Source: Vibrio metoecus
Lineage (GTDB): Bacteria > Pseudomonadota > Gammaproteobacteria > Enterobacterales > Vibrionaceae
Length of the DNA: 64,000 bases
NCBI RefSeq assembly: GCF_009665255.1
Contig: NZ_CP035687.1
Span: forward strand, 186,001 to 250,000
Direction of reading: 5' to 3'
A program made the position numbers and the translations under genes. Under the pieces are notes generated by a model. That model ran no database searches, was not told the DNA's origin, and saw nothing but the letters and a program-made list of their open reading frames with translations. Shown here in pieces: positions 7,177 to 16,115 of this stretch (positions within the stretch are counted from its first letter, which is position 1; each line of letters starts with the position of its first letter).

Positions 7177-8925
7177 ATGCTGCCAGATATTGAAATTTGC
7201 CGCGCTACATCATTAGCGCCTATCGATGCCATTGCTCAGAAAGCAGGATTACACGCTGACGAGTATGAAAGTCACGGCCTGCATAAAGCAAAAGTGTCAC
7301 TGCATTGTCTAGAGCGATTGGCCAACAAGCCCAAAGGTAAATTCATTCTGGTCACTGCGATTACCCCAACACCATTGGGTGAAGGTAAAACCGTTACCAC
7401 GATTGGTTTAGCACAAGGGTTGGCCAAACTTAATCACTCGGTCATGGCGTGCATTCGTCAGCCTTCGATGGGGCCGATTTTTGGGGTAAAAGGTGGCGCT
7501 GCGGGCGGCGGGTATTCACAAGTTGCACCGATGGAAGAGCTCAATCTGCATTTAACCGGTGATATTCATGCCGTCACTGCGGCGCACAACCTTGCTGCAG
7601 CTGCGATTGATGCGCGAATTTATCACGAGCAGCGCCTCGGATATGACGATTTTGAGCGTCGCACAGGCATGCCAGCGCTGCGCATTGACCCCAAACAGGT
7701 CATATGGAAACGCGTGATGGATCATAACGATCGCGCGCTGCGCATGGTGACGGTCGGCCGCAATGAGCCCGGAAAAAATATTAATGGTTATGAGCGCGAA
7801 GATGGTTTCGATATCTCTGCCGCCTCCGAATTGATGGCGATTCTAGCTCTCGCCTCGGATCTACGCGATTTGCGTCGCCGTATCGGTAATGTGGTGTTGG
7901 CTTATGATTTGGACGGTAATCCGGTCACCACCGAAGATCTGAAAGTGGCTGGCGCAATGGCAGTCAGCATGAAGGAAGCCATTGAACCGACCTTGATGCA
8001 GACTTTAGAAGGCGTTCCAACACTGATCCACGCCGGCCCGTTTGCCAACATCGCTCACGGTAACTCCTCGATCATTGCCGATGACATTGCTACCCGTTTG
8101 GCAGACTACACAGTGACCGAAGGCGGTTTTGGCTCCGATATGGGGTTTGAGAAAGCGTGCAACATCAAAGCCAAAGCCTCTGGTAAAACCCCAGATTGTG
8201 CGGTGATTGTCGCCACCTTACGCGGTTTAAAAGCCAATTCAGGCCTGTATGATTTACGCCCCGGCCAAGCGGTACCGGATGCCCTATTCGCGCCAGACAG
8301 CGCCGCTTTGCAAGCCGGTTTTGCAAACTTGAAATGGCATATTGATAACGTTAACCAGTATGGTGTGCCTGCCGTGGTAGCGATTAACCGCTTCCCACAA
8401 GATTGTGCCGAAGAACTGGAACAACTGGTTAAGCTGATTGAAGCCCTACCCAACCGTGTATCCGTAGCCATTTCAGAAGGCTTTGCCAAAGGTGGTGAAG
8501 GTACCCAACTCCTTGCCGAAAAAGTGGTTCAGCAGTGTCAACATCCAGCGAAATTCACTCCGCTCTATCATTCAAGCATGCTATTGGATGAAAAACTCAA
8601 AGCGGTCGCGGTAAAAGGTTATGGCGCTGCCGAGATTGCACTGAGTGATAAAGCCGCGCAGCAATTAGCCAAACTGCAAGCCCAAGGCTTTGATCATCTT
8701 GCGGTTTGCTTGGCAAAAACACCGCTGTCGATTTCTACCGATCCCGCAATCAAAGGCGCGCCACGTGATTTTATCGTACCGATCCGCGAACTGCGTTTAT
8801 GTGCAGGCGCCGAATTTGTCTACGCCCTGTGTGGCAGTGTGATGACCATGCCCGGTTTACCGGAAAAACCTTCATTTATGGCGCTCGATATCGATCAGCA
8901 CGGCAACATCGTCGGCTTAAGTTAA
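7177..8925 (+). CDS. fhs: Formate--tetrahydrofolate ligase
   Basis: 582 residues from the ATG at 7177, which has GAGG upstream; the frame extends back to 7126 but that part overlaps the promoter region. The P-loop is TPTPLGEGKT (about residues 64-73), followed by the family stretch RQPSMGPIFGVKGGAAGGGYSQV and NIAHGNSS. The enzyme makes 10-formyl-tetrahydrofolate from formate, ATP and THF in the cytoplasm, feeding purine and formyl-methionine synthesis. Many gammaproteobacteria lack it and rely on FolD alone. It is monocistronic with a PurR-like box in its promoter. Confidence 0.96.
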   Translation: MLPDIEICRATSLAPIDAIAQKAGLHADEYESHGLHKAKVSLHCLERLANKPKGKFILVTAITPTPLGEGKTVTTIGLAQGLAKLNHSVMACIRQPSMGPIFGVKGGAAGGGYSQVAPMEELNLHLTGDIHAVTAAHNLAAAAIDARIYHEQRLGYDDFERRTGMPALRIDPKQVIWKRVMDHNDRALRMVTVGRNEPGKNINGYEREDGFDISAASELMAILALASDLRDLRRRIGNVVLAYDLDGNPVTTEDLKVAGAMAVSMKEAIEPTLMQTLEGVPTLIHAGPFANIAHGNSSIIADDIATRLADYTVTEGGFGSDMGFEKACNIKAKASGKTPDCAVIVATLRGLKANSGLYDLRPGQAVPDALFAPDSAALQAGFANLKWHIDNVNQYGVPAVVAINRFPQDCAEELEQLVKLIEALPNRVSVAISEGFAKGGEGTQLLAEKVVQQCQHPAKFTPLYHSSMLLDEKLKAVAVKGYGAAEIALSDKAAQQLAKLQAQGFDHLAVCLAKTPLSISTDPAIKGAPRDFIVPIRELRLCAGAEFVYALCGSVMTMPGLPEKPSFMALDIDQHGNIVGLS

Positions 8926-8999
8926 TTCTTTTCCAACTTACTCCCGTGCTTCTCTTAGTAGCAGCACGGTGATTCTTTCCTAAAAACGTTTCCTCTAAT

Positions 9000-9029
9000 A
9001 AAAAGTTATCTCTGACAAAAAGTTATCTC
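9000..9029. repeat. 13-bp direct repeat upstream of msrAB
   Basis: AAAAAGTTATCTC occurs at 9000-9012 and again at 9017-9029, a period of 17 bp, about 75 bp before the msrAB start. A binding site for a regulator is possible; no known consensus fits. Confidence 0.5.
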
Positions 9030-9101
9030 CAAGGCTGAAATTTCTGATCCGGTTTGCCGTTCTTTTTCTATAACTTTGTAAAGAACCAAAAGGAAATGCT
9101 C

Positions 9102-10238
9102 ATGAAACGACTCTTTACTTGGGGAGCGCCACTGTTCGCCTTGCTGGCACTCACCCTTTCTCTGTTTAGCCAAGCGGACACCAAACCCAGTACCATCGCC
9201 TCAGCTTCAGCCAATTACCAGCAAGCGACATTGGCTGGTGGCTGCTTCTGGTGTACAGAATCGGATATGGAGAAACTTCCCGGTGTCGTGGATGTGATTT
9301 CAGGTTATGCCGGTGGAGATGTCGATAACCCGACTTATAAGCAAGTCTCATCGGGTAAAACGGGACACATCGAGGTCATTCAAGTGACGTTTGACCCGAA
9401 GATCGTCACTTATGAACAAGTGCTGGATAACTTCTTCCGACACATCGACCCAACCGATGATCAAGGCTCGTTTGTGGATAGAGGTGAACAATATCGCCCG
9501 GCGATTTTCTATCACAACGCCGAGCAACTTGAAGTGGCTAAACGTTTTATGATGGAGATTGATCAACTCGGCATATTCAAAAAGCCACTCAAAACCGAGT
9601 TGATTGAGTTTAAAAAGTTCTGGCCAGCAGAAGACTACCATCAGGACTACTACAAGAAGAATAAAGTCCGTTACAACTACTATCGCTACGCATCAGGACG
9701 CGATCAGTATTTGGATGAGATTTTCGGCGTTGACCGAAACACGCATCCGAAAACCCTTCGCCAGTGGATTGATGAAAAAAATGGGCAAGCTAATGTCAAA
9801 ACTTATGTGCGTCCATCAGATGATCAAATCCGCGCTAAACTGACCAGCTTGCAATACAAGGTGACTCAGAACGAAGGCACAGAACGTCCATTCGATAATG
9901 AATATTGGGACAATAAAGAAGATGGCATTTACGTTGATATTGTATCGGGTGAACCGCTGTTTTCTTCTACCGACAAGTACAAATCAGGAACCGGTTGGCC
10001 GAGCTTCACTAAACCGCTCAATTCAGGTTACATTGTCACTAAAGATGACAATAGCCTGTTCTACACGCGTACCGAAGTGCGTAGCCGCTTTGCCGATTCA
10101 CACCTCGGCCATGTGTTTAACGATGGCCCTGCTCCAACCGGTTTACGTTATTGCATGAACTCCGCCGCGATGCGTTTTATTCCAAAACACGAGATGGCAG
10201 CGCAAGGCTACGGTGAATATCTAGCACTGTTCAAATAA
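9102..10238 (+). CDS. msrAB: Secreted peptide methionine sulfoxide reductase MsrA-MsrB fusion
   Basis: 378 residues from ATG 9102 (AAAGG eight bases upstream; an ATG at 9096 is too close to it). A signal peptide spans residues 1 to about 25 (KR then LFALLALTLSLFSQA), so the enzyme acts in the periplasm. The MsrA domain (about 40-215) has the catalytic motif GCFWC at 47-51 with Cys48. The MsrB domain (about 240-375) has SGTGWPSF and the catalytic Cys351 in RYCMNS. The two domains reduce S- and R-methionine sulfoxide. The mature part appears to hold only three cysteines (48, 51, 351); positions that hold a recycling Cys in some family members read Ser198 and Thr297. There is no MsrB zinc CxxC pair. 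Confidence 0.94.
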   Translation: MKRLFTWGAPLFALLALTLSLFSQADTKPSTIASASANYQQATLAGGCFWCTESDMEKLPGVVDVISGYAGGDVDNPTYKQVSSGKTGHIEVIQVTFDPKIVTYEQVLDNFFRHIDPTDDQGSFVDRGEQYRPAIFYHNAEQLEVAKRFMMEIDQLGIFKKPLKTELIEFKKFWPAEDYHQDYYKKNKVRYNYYRYASGRDQYLDEIFGVDRNTHPKTLRQWIDEKNGQANVKTYVRPSDDQIRAKLTSLQYKVTQNEGTERPFDNEYWDNKEDGIYVDIVSGEPLFSSTDKYKSGTGWPSFTKPLNSGYIVTKDDNSLFYTRTEVRSRFADSHLGHVFNDGPAPTGLRYCMNSAAMRFIPKHEMAAQGYGEYLALFK

Positions 10239-10267
10239 CGTTTTAATTAGTCCTATCCCCGAAAAGC

Positions 10268-10294
10268 AATCAGCCCTCAATTTGAGGGCTGATT
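10268..10294. terminator. Bidirectional terminator between msrAB and folE
   Basis: AATCAGCCCTCAA pairs with TTGAGGGCTGATT, a 13-base perfect inverted repeat. On the minus strand it is followed by GCTTTTC; on the plus strand the T run is weak. Confidence 0.7.
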
Positions 10295-10318
10295 CATATT
10301 CACTTTTAAGAGAATGAA

Positions 10319-10972
10319 TTAACGCAAACCGTGTAGGAATTCCGCACGCGTTGCAGGGTTAGATTTGAAAATCCCACCCAAAGCGGTCGTTGTGGTCACG
10401 CTGGTTGCATCCATCACGCCGCGAGATTTCACACAATAGTGAGTCGCATCGATGGTGACTGCCACATCATCCGACTCAAGCAACGTTTGCAGCGCAACTA
10501 AGATCTGCTGCGTCATACGCTCTTGCACCTGCGGACGCTGGGCAAAAAAGCGCACAATGCGATTAATTTTCGATAAGCCGATGATTTTGCCGCGCGGAAT
10601 ATACGCCACCGCTGCCGAGCCATCGATGGTGACTAAGTGGTGTTCACAAGTACTGGTCAGTGTGATGTCTTTCACTTTAACCATCTCACTCACTTTCATC
10701 TTGTTTTCGATAACGGTGATCTTGGGGAAGTTGGCGTAATCCAACCCTGAGAAAATCTCATCCACATACATCTTAGCGATGCGTTGTGGGGTTTCTTCCA
10801 AACTGTCATCCGTTAAGTCCAGTCCGAGCAGGTTGAGGATCTCACGCATGTGATGTTCTATTTTATCCTTTTTCTCTGCTGGGCTCGCCAAACTAGGTTG
10901 CATTGGTGTTTCCAACCCACGGCGCTCTAGCGCATCTTTCACCAACTTCGCGGATTCGCTAAGACCTGACAT
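10319..10972 (-). CDS. folE: GTP cyclohydrolase I
   Basis: 217 residues from the ATG at 10972; the frame reaches 11011 but MSGLSESAKLVKDAL is the usual Vibrio start and AGAGGT lies seven bases upstream. Zinc ligands are in TSTCEHH and in HYCVKSRG, and the SRGV and TSVTTT stretches of the C-terminus are present. FolE converts GTP to 7,8-dihydroneopterin triphosphate, the first step of folate synthesis, as a homodecamer in the cytoplasm. It is divergent from moeA, about 150 bp away, and could share a regulatory region with it. Confidence 0.96.
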   Translation of the reverse strand: MSGLSESAKLVKDALERRGLETPMQPSLASPAEKKDKIEHHMREILNLLGLDLTDDSLEETPQRIAKMYVDEIFSGLDYANFPKITVIENKMKVSEMVKVKDITLTSTCEHHLVTIDGSAAVAYIPRGKIIGLSKINRIVRFFAQRPQVQERMTQQILVALQTLLESDDVAVTIDATHYCVKSRGVMDATSVTTTTALGGIFKSNPATRAEFLHGLR

Positions 10973-11123
10973 TCCTCTACCTCTTAAATACCCCTTTCGG
11001 ATGGCTGACAAGAATACTCGGATTTAGCGACAATTACACCCCAAAATTCACGTGGATTCTGCATCGCAGAAGGATTCTGTGCTACAGTTTGCCGCAAAAG
11101 AACAACAACATAGGACATTCCCG

Positions 11124-12359
11124 ATGGGCTGTTGCGATGCTCCCGGCTTAATGCCGATTGAAGATGCGCTTGAGAAAATGCTGTCACGTATTCAACCCGT
11201 GCAAACCACTTTACGTTTGCCTCTGCCTGAAGCGCTGGGCTATGTACTTGCCGAAGCGATTCTTTCGCCGATTCATGTTCCACCGTTTGATAACTCAGCG
11301 ATGGATGGTTATGCCGTCCGTCGCGCAGAATTGGCACAACAAAAACCGCTGCCCGTAGCGGGAAAATCTTTTGCGGGTCAGCCTTTTGACGCTGAATGGC
11401 CACCGATGACTTGTGTGCGCATTATGACCGGGGCACAAATCCCTGCCGGTTGTGATGCGGTGATCATGCAAGAACAAACAACCATCACCGAAGAGGGTGT
11501 GGTGTTTTGCCAGCATGACGTCAAACTCAATGACAACATCCGCCCAACGGGTGATGACATACGCCAAAACGATGTGGTGCTGGAACGCGGCGCGCGCTTA
11601 ACCGCACGTGATATTCCGATGATTGCGACACTAGGCATTAGCCATGTCACTGTCTATCGCAAACCGAAAGTGGCGTTTTTCTCCACCGGAGATGAGCTCA
11701 AACCACTCGGTGAACCGCTGCAAGCCGGACAAATTTACGACAGTAACCGCTACGGCATTAAACCCTTGATTGAAAACTTCGGCTGCGAAGCGATTGATCT
11801 CGGCATCGTGCCAGATTGCCCTGCCACACTGAAAGCCACGTTTGAGCAAGCGCAAAGCTTGGCAGATGTGGTGGTCACATCCGGTGGCGTCAGCGTGGGT
11901 GAAGCCGATTACACCAAAGATATTTTGGAAGAACTCGGCGAAATCGGTTTTTGGAAACTGGCGATCAAACCGGGCAAACCCTTTGCATTTGGTGCATTGC
12001 AGGATGCTTGGTTCTGCGGTTTACCGGGCAACCCTGTTTCAGCTGTGCTGACCATGTACGTGCTGGTGCAACCTATGCTTGCCAAATTGGCGGGACACAG
12101 CGCTTGGCAAGCCCCAGAATCGATCCCGGCGATCACGCGTAGCCCCTTTAAAAAAGCACCGGGACGGACGGATTTCCAACGCGGCATTTACCGCATTGAA
12201 AATGGTCAATTCGTGGTGGAAAGCACCGGTAACCAAAGCTCTGGCGCATTCCGCTCAATGAGCTTGGCTAACTGCTTTGTGGTACTTGAGCGTGAACGTG
12301 GCCGCGTGGAAGTCGGCGAAACGGTTCAAATCCAACTGTTTAACCCAACCCTGTACTAG
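11124..12359 (+). CDS. moeA: Molybdopterin molybdenumtransferase MoeA
   Basis: 411 residues from the ATG at 11124, the same length as E. coli MoeA; the frame extends to 11052 but has no ribosome site there. Recognisable stretches are PPFDNSAMDGYAV, RIMTGAQIPAGCDAVIMQE, STGDEL and VTSGGVSVGEADYTK, then GLPGNPVSA. MoeA inserts molybdate into adenylylated molybdopterin in the cytoplasm. moeB follows five bases after the stop, so the pair forms an operon as in E. coli. Molybdenum cofactor is needed by nitrate reductases, consistent with narQP in the same window. Confidence 0.96.
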   Translation: MGCCDAPGLMPIEDALEKMLSRIQPVQTTLRLPLPEALGYVLAEAILSPIHVPPFDNSAMDGYAVRRAELAQQKPLPVAGKSFAGQPFDAEWPPMTCVRIMTGAQIPAGCDAVIMQEQTTITEEGVVFCQHDVKLNDNIRPTGDDIRQNDVVLERGARLTARDIPMIATLGISHVTVYRKPKVAFFSTGDELKPLGEPLQAGQIYDSNRYGIKPLIENFGCEAIDLGIVPDCPATLKATFEQAQSLADVVVTSGGVSVGEADYTKDILEELGEIGFWKLAIKPGKPFAFGALQDAWFCGLPGNPVSAVLTMYVLVQPMLAKLAGHSAWQAPESIPAITRSPFKKAPGRTDFQRGIYRIENGQFVVESTGNQSSGAFRSMSLANCFVVLERERGRVEVGETVQIQLFNPTLY

Positions 12360-12364
12360 GAGTG

Positions 12365-13123
12365 ATGGTGGATATTCTCAGCGATGCAGAAATGCTGCGT
12401 TACAACCGACAGATCATTCTCAAAGCGTTTGATTTTGAAGGACAAGAGAAGCTAAAGCAGAGCTCAGTGCTGATCCTCGGTGCAGGTGGGTTGGGCTGTG
12501 CGAGTAGCCAATACCTCGCGACGGCGGGGGTCGGCCACATCACTTTAATTGATGATGATGTGGTTGAACTCTCTAACCTCCAGCGCCAAGTGCTACACCA
12601 CGATGCGGATATTGGCCGCGCGAAAGTGGATTCTGCGGCTGATTCACTGCGTCTACTCAATCCGCATCTTCAAGTTGAAACGATCCAAGCACGTTTGAGT
12701 GATGACGAATTGGATGCGCTGATTGCACGCCACGATCTGGTGCTGGATGCTTGCGATAATGTCGACACGCGTAACCAGCTCAATCGCCTCTGCTATAAAC
12801 ACAAAACACCGCTGGTTTCCGGTGCAGCAATTCGCATGGAAGGCCAAGTGAGCGTGTTTATGTATCAAGATCCCGCGCAGCCTTGCTATCAATGCTTAAG
12901 CGCCCTATTCGGCTCATCGGCACTCAGTTGCGTTGAAGCGGGTGTGATGGCTCCGGTGGTAGGCATTATTGGTGCGGTTCAAGCAATGGAAGCCATTAAG
13001 GTGCTGACTGAATTAGGCACACCTAAGCAAGGTAAGATCTTGATTCTAGATGCGATGAGCATGACATGGCGAGAAATGAACCTGATGAAACTTCCTCAGT
13101 GTCCTGTCTGTCATACATCATGA
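12365..13123 (+). CDS. moeB: Molybdopterin-synthase adenylyltransferase MoeB
   Basis: 252 residues. The E1-like ThiF/MoeB fold shows GAGGLGC at about 39-45, the adenylation region VVELSNLQRQ, and the zinc site CYQC...CPVC. MoeB adenylates the C-terminus of MoaD so it can receive sulfur for molybdopterin. The ATG at 12365 has CTAGGAG upstream, overlapping the moeA stop; a GTG at 12362 is in frame but less likely. Cytoplasmic. Confidence 0.95.
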   Translation: MVDILSDAEMLRYNRQIILKAFDFEGQEKLKQSSVLILGAGGLGCASSQYLATAGVGHITLIDDDVVELSNLQRQVLHHDADIGRAKVDSAADSLRLLNPHLQVETIQARLSDDELDALIARHDLVLDACDNVDTRNQLNRLCYKHKTPLVSGAAIRMEGQVSVFMYQDPAQPCYQCLSALFGSSALSCVEAGVMAPVVGIIGAVQAMEAIKVLTELGTPKQGKILILDAMSMTWREMNLMKLPQCPVCHTS

Positions 13124-13280
13124 GTGACCGAGCTAAATGTTTTAGAACAGATAGAGTGTGGCAACGCTCCAATTTTGGGGTGTTGCCATTCTTCTGCCGC
13201 CAAAACTGTGGGTGGCTCGCTGGTTCAGCATCATAAAGGTCGCTACAGTTACCTCAGTTGATGTGTTAAGGAGAGTCGCT

Positions 13281-13649
13281 ATGCCCAATCTCGATGTGCT
13301 TGAAATCAAATCCTTTGTTCCTGCTCAGGACTTTACTGCCTCCAAACAGTTTTACTTATCCCTCGGTTTTGAACTGATTTCAGAATTTGGCGATGTGGCT
13401 TATTTGCGTTTAGGTCAATGCGCTTTTTTACTGCAAAACACCCATCAGCGCCCACATCAAGGGAATACTATGATGCATCTGTTAGTGGAAGATGCGCAAA
13501 GCTGGTTTGATCACGTGAAAACTTTGCAACTCGAAGAGCGTTTTGAAAGCAAAATGACCGATCTCGTCACTCAACCTTGGGGCATGCTGGAGTTTTGTTT
13601 GGTTGACCCGAGTGATGTTCTGTGGCGTATTGGTCAACGTATTGTGTAA
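13281..13649 (+). CDS. VOC-family (glyoxalase/bleomycin-resistance-like) protein
   Basis: 122 residues with the beta-alpha-beta-beta-beta pattern of the vicinal oxygen chelate superfamily: IKSFVPAQDFTASKQFYLSLGFEL, then a second half with MMHLLVEDAQSWFDHV and WGMLEFCLVDPSDVLWRI. Members are metalloenzymes or drug-binding proteins; this one cannot be assigned a substrate. The start at 13281 has AAGGAG eight bases upstream. An in-frame extension to 13158 has no site and looks non-coding. It ends 21 bases before sseA, so the two may be co-transcribed. Confidence 0.85.
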   Translation: MPNLDVLEIKSFVPAQDFTASKQFYLSLGFELISEFGDVAYLRLGQCAFLLQNTHQRPHQGNTMMHLLVEDAQSWFDHVKTLQLEERFESKMTDLVTQPWGMLEFCLVDPSDVLWRIGQRIV

Positions 13650-13670
13650 TCACAAAAATAAGGAATAACA

Positions 13671-14501
13671 ATGACTTCCCCACTCGTCACGGCGCAATGG
13701 CTGCAACAACATCTGCACGACCCTAACTTGGTGCTACTCGATAGCAGTATAGAATTTCAAATTCCGACCGAGTCTGAAAAAGATTGGGTCAACAAGATCC
13801 CTAATGCGCAGCGCTTTGATTACGACAAAGTCTTTTGCGACCCTGATTCGCCCTTGCCGCACATGATGCCTTCTGAGGGGCGCTTTAATACTCTCGCTCG
13901 CGAACTGGGTATCAACCAAGATTCCTTTATTGTGGTGTACGACAACAGCGGCACGTTTGCCTCTCCCCGAGCATGGTGGATGTTCAAAGCCATGGGACAC
14001 CACAAGGTGTATATCCTCAATGGCGGATTGACCGAATGGAAGGCTCAGGGTTACAACGTCACTCAAAACTATCGTGAACCCACAACAAAAGGGAACTTTG
14101 ACGGCAAACTCAACCCACAAGCCTTTGTTGATGCGAGTTATGTTCTCAAACAGATCGATAATCCACATAGCCAAACCATTGATGCTCGCGGATTAGCGCG
14201 CTTTTTCGGTGAAGTGCCAGAACCTCGCCCCGGCGTGCGCAGTGGGCATATTCCAGGCTCATCCTGCTTGCCTTTTGCAGAACTCATCACTGGTCACAAG
14301 CTAAAAGAGCAAGCCGAGCTACGCCCGCTACTGACTCATATGTTGCCCGACACCGCCCAAGAATATCTGTTTAGCTGTGGCTCAGGCGTGACCGCATGTA
14401 TTGTGCTGCTCGCGGCGTATGTGTGCGGCTACAAAAACCTCTCTGTTTACGATGGTTCGTGGACGGAATGGGGACAACGGCAAGATCTGCCGATTGAGTA
14501 A
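13671..14501 (+). CDS. sseA: 3-mercaptopyruvate/thiosulfate sulfurtransferase SseA
   Basis: 276 residues with two rhodanese domains. The N-terminal one is inactive (VYDNSGTFASPRAWW, Asp in place of Cys). The C-terminal active loop is CGSGVTA with the catalytic Cys236, the signature of mercaptopyruvate sulfurtransferases rather than thiosulfate rhodaneses. The enzyme moves sulfane sulfur from mercaptopyruvate to cyanide or thiols in the cytoplasm. A ribosome site, AAGGA, precedes the ATG. Confidence 0.93.
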   Translation: MTSPLVTAQWLQQHLHDPNLVLLDSSIEFQIPTESEKDWVNKIPNAQRFDYDKVFCDPDSPLPHMMPSEGRFNTLARELGINQDSFIVVYDNSGTFASPRAWWMFKAMGHHKVYILNGGLTEWKAQGYNVTQNYREPTTKGNFDGKLNPQAFVDASYVLKQIDNPHSQTIDARGLARFFGEVPEPRPGVRSGHIPGSSCLPFAELITGHKLKEQAELRPLLTHMLPDTAQEYLFSCGSGVTACIVLLAAYVCGYKNLSVYDGSWTEWGQRQDLPIE

Positions 14502-14529
14502 TGTCTAAACATACAAACATTAGAAATAA

Positions 14530-14657
14530 TATACCCAAACTACTTGGAGTTGCAGGTAGGCGGCAAGTGAGTGACTCCCCATGAGCATAGACAAACTATG
14601 TGATTGGGGTGAGTGAACGCAGCCAACACCGCTGCAGCTTTAAGTAGGAAGGAGATA
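14530..14657 (+). repeat. ERIC element, full length (about 128 bp)
   Basis: An imperfect palindrome with the ERIC landmarks: TACTTGGAGTTGCAGG at the left, GTGAGTGACTCCCC and TGATTGGGGTGAGTGAACGC in the middle, and GCAGCTTTAAGTAGGAAGG at the right. A second copy lies at 17521-17647. ERIC copies are known in V. cholerae, are non-coding and lie in transcribed intergenic regions. Confidence 0.85.
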
Positions 14658-14680
14658 AAGGCCACTGAAGTGGCCTTTAT
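14655..14680. terminator. Bidirectional terminator between sseA and the chitinase gene
   Basis: ATAAAGGCCACT and AGTGGCCTTTAT form a 12-base inverted repeat around GA, located between converging genes and touching the right end of the ERIC. Confidence 0.75.
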
Positions 14681-14696
14681 CTTGTGTCGAGCAAGA

Positions 14697-15992
14697 TTAT
14701 TTGATCGATTCAAACATGGTTTGAGTCAGCTTACCGGAAGGATCGCCAGAGAGTTCCCACGTGAAAATACCACCGAGCTTTTGCTCTTTCGCCCATTTGG
14801 CTTTCGCGGCTACCGAGCGTTCATCTTCAAAACTGATGAAGACTTTTTCCTCTGGGTTCCACAAATACGGTGCGTGTGAGGCTTCGTCATAATGGTATTG
14901 ATAGCCTTGCTGCGCCGTATAGTTCTTCATCAAATCCCAATACATGAAGTAACCATTTTCAGTCGTACCAAACTGCGCTCCCTGCTCGGAGCTTAGCTCC
15001 GCAGTGGGCAAACCACCGTCATAATCTTTGGTGCCTTGCCAGCCACGACCGTAATAAGCCGCACCGATCACCAATTTTTCACGTGGAATGCCGAGCTCGA
15101 CCATCTGATTGATAAACACATCCGAGCCCATTCCCCACCAACTACGTTCGGTGGCGTGCAAATTGGTGACATGACCCGTTTGTGGCCCCCATCCGCCAAG
15201 GTAATCGTAGGTCATGGCAAACATGTTGGTTAAATACGGTGCAGCGGCTGGCCAGTCAATTTGCGCCGCTTTTGCACCAACACCGACCGCAGTGGAAAGT
15301 TCATATTCGCGCTGTTTAGTTTTGCCTAACGCATCCAATTCCGCACGCAGAGTTTTCACTAAGTGGGTGAATGCGGCTTTTTCTGCGGCCATTTGCTCAT
15401 CGCTAAGCTTGGTTTCCGGGTTCCAAGGTGAGGTGGTTAAGCCGCCACCACCGGGGTATTCCCAATCGAGATCCACACCATCAAAGAAATCGTACTGCGC
15501 GATCAACTGAGCCGCCGTTTTGGCAAACTGCTCGATCGATTTAGGATCTTTCGCCATTGCGTGGAATGGCTCTGACATGGTCCAGCCACCTAAGGAAGGC
15601 AAGATTTTCAGTTGTGGATGATCCACTTTCAACTGTGCTAACTGAGCAAAGTGGCCTTTGTAGGGCACCTTCACTTTGACTGCGCCGAAGTCTTTCTCCA
15701 ACGCCGCTTCCGTATCCACCACAATGGCGGTGAAATCTGGTTTGCCTTTACACTGCTCGGCGACCAGTTTTTGCACCGTTTCATTCGCGCCTTTGTGCGG
15801 GCCACACATGCTCAAAAACGCGTAGATCACATGAGTCAGGTTCTCGGCTGGAATATCTTTTACAACGTAGGGATTGGCTGAATTGGCGTATTGCCAATCA
15901 GCAAAATAACCCGCTACTACAGGTTGATTAGCGAGCACCGCATGGCTGCACAATGCAGTAAATAATGCGGTAGCAATGACTGTTTTTTTCAT
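14697..15992 (-). CDS. Secreted GH18 chitinase
   Basis: 431 residues. A signal peptide spans residues 1-21 (KKTVIATALFTALCSHAVLA). The GH18 barrel fills the rest. SLGGW at about 133-137 is the conserved strand-3 motif, and DGVDLDWEYP at 171-180 carries the DxxDxDxE signature with acid/base Glu178. Other GH18 landmarks are MTYDYLG and a WGMGSD segment. It cleaves beta-1,4-GlcNAc links of chitin, outside the cell or in the periplasm. No chitin-binding domain is present, so it may prefer soluble chito-oligomers. It is transcribed in the same direction as the SorC-type regulator upstream, but 120 bp and a hairpin separate them. Confidence 0.92.
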   Translation of the reverse strand: MKKTVIATALFTALCSHAVLANQPVVAGYFADWQYANSANPYVVKDIPAENLTHVIYAFLSMCGPHKGANETVQKLVAEQCKGKPDFTAIVVDTEAALEKDFGAVKVKVPYKGHFAQLAQLKVDHPQLKILPSLGGWTMSEPFHAMAKDPKSIEQFAKTAAQLIAQYDFFDGVDLDWEYPGGGGLTTSPWNPETKLSDEQMAAEKAAFTHLVKTLRAELDALGKTKQREYELSTAVGVGAKAAQIDWPAAAPYLTNMFAMTYDYLGGWGPQTGHVTNLHATERSWWGMGSDVFINQMVELGIPREKLVIGAAYYGRGWQGTKDYDGGLPTAELSSEQGAQFGTTENGYFMYWDLMKNYTAQQGYQYHYDEASHAPYLWNPEEKVFISFEDERSVAAKAKWAKEQKLGGIFTWELSGDPSGKLTQTMFESIK

Positions 15993-16065
15993 ATTTAGAG
16001 CCTCCGTTTCACTGCATCCAATACAACAAATTTACGTAGACTTGACTAAAAAACATGCAGAGCAT

Positions 16066-16097
16066 GCGAGCCAGCATTAAAAACCGGCTCGCTTTTT
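16066..16097. terminator. Hairpin between the SorC-type regulator and the chitinase gene
   Basis: GCGAGCC (16066-16072) pairs with GGCTCGC (16086-16092), followed on the plus strand by TTTTT. For the minus-strand regulator the T run would precede the stem, so its terminator role there is uncertain. Confidence 0.5.
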
Positions 16098-16115
16098 CAC
16101 CAATTTCACTCTGTA

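Noticed and set aside
13734..14174. A 146-codon minus-strand frame inside sseA
   Set aside because: Antisense to a clear sulfurtransferase; no promoter or ribosome site.
14530..14657. Integron attC (VCR) site
   Set aside because: The palindrome has ERIC landmarks and lacks the paired core sites of attC; no integron cassettes are nearby.
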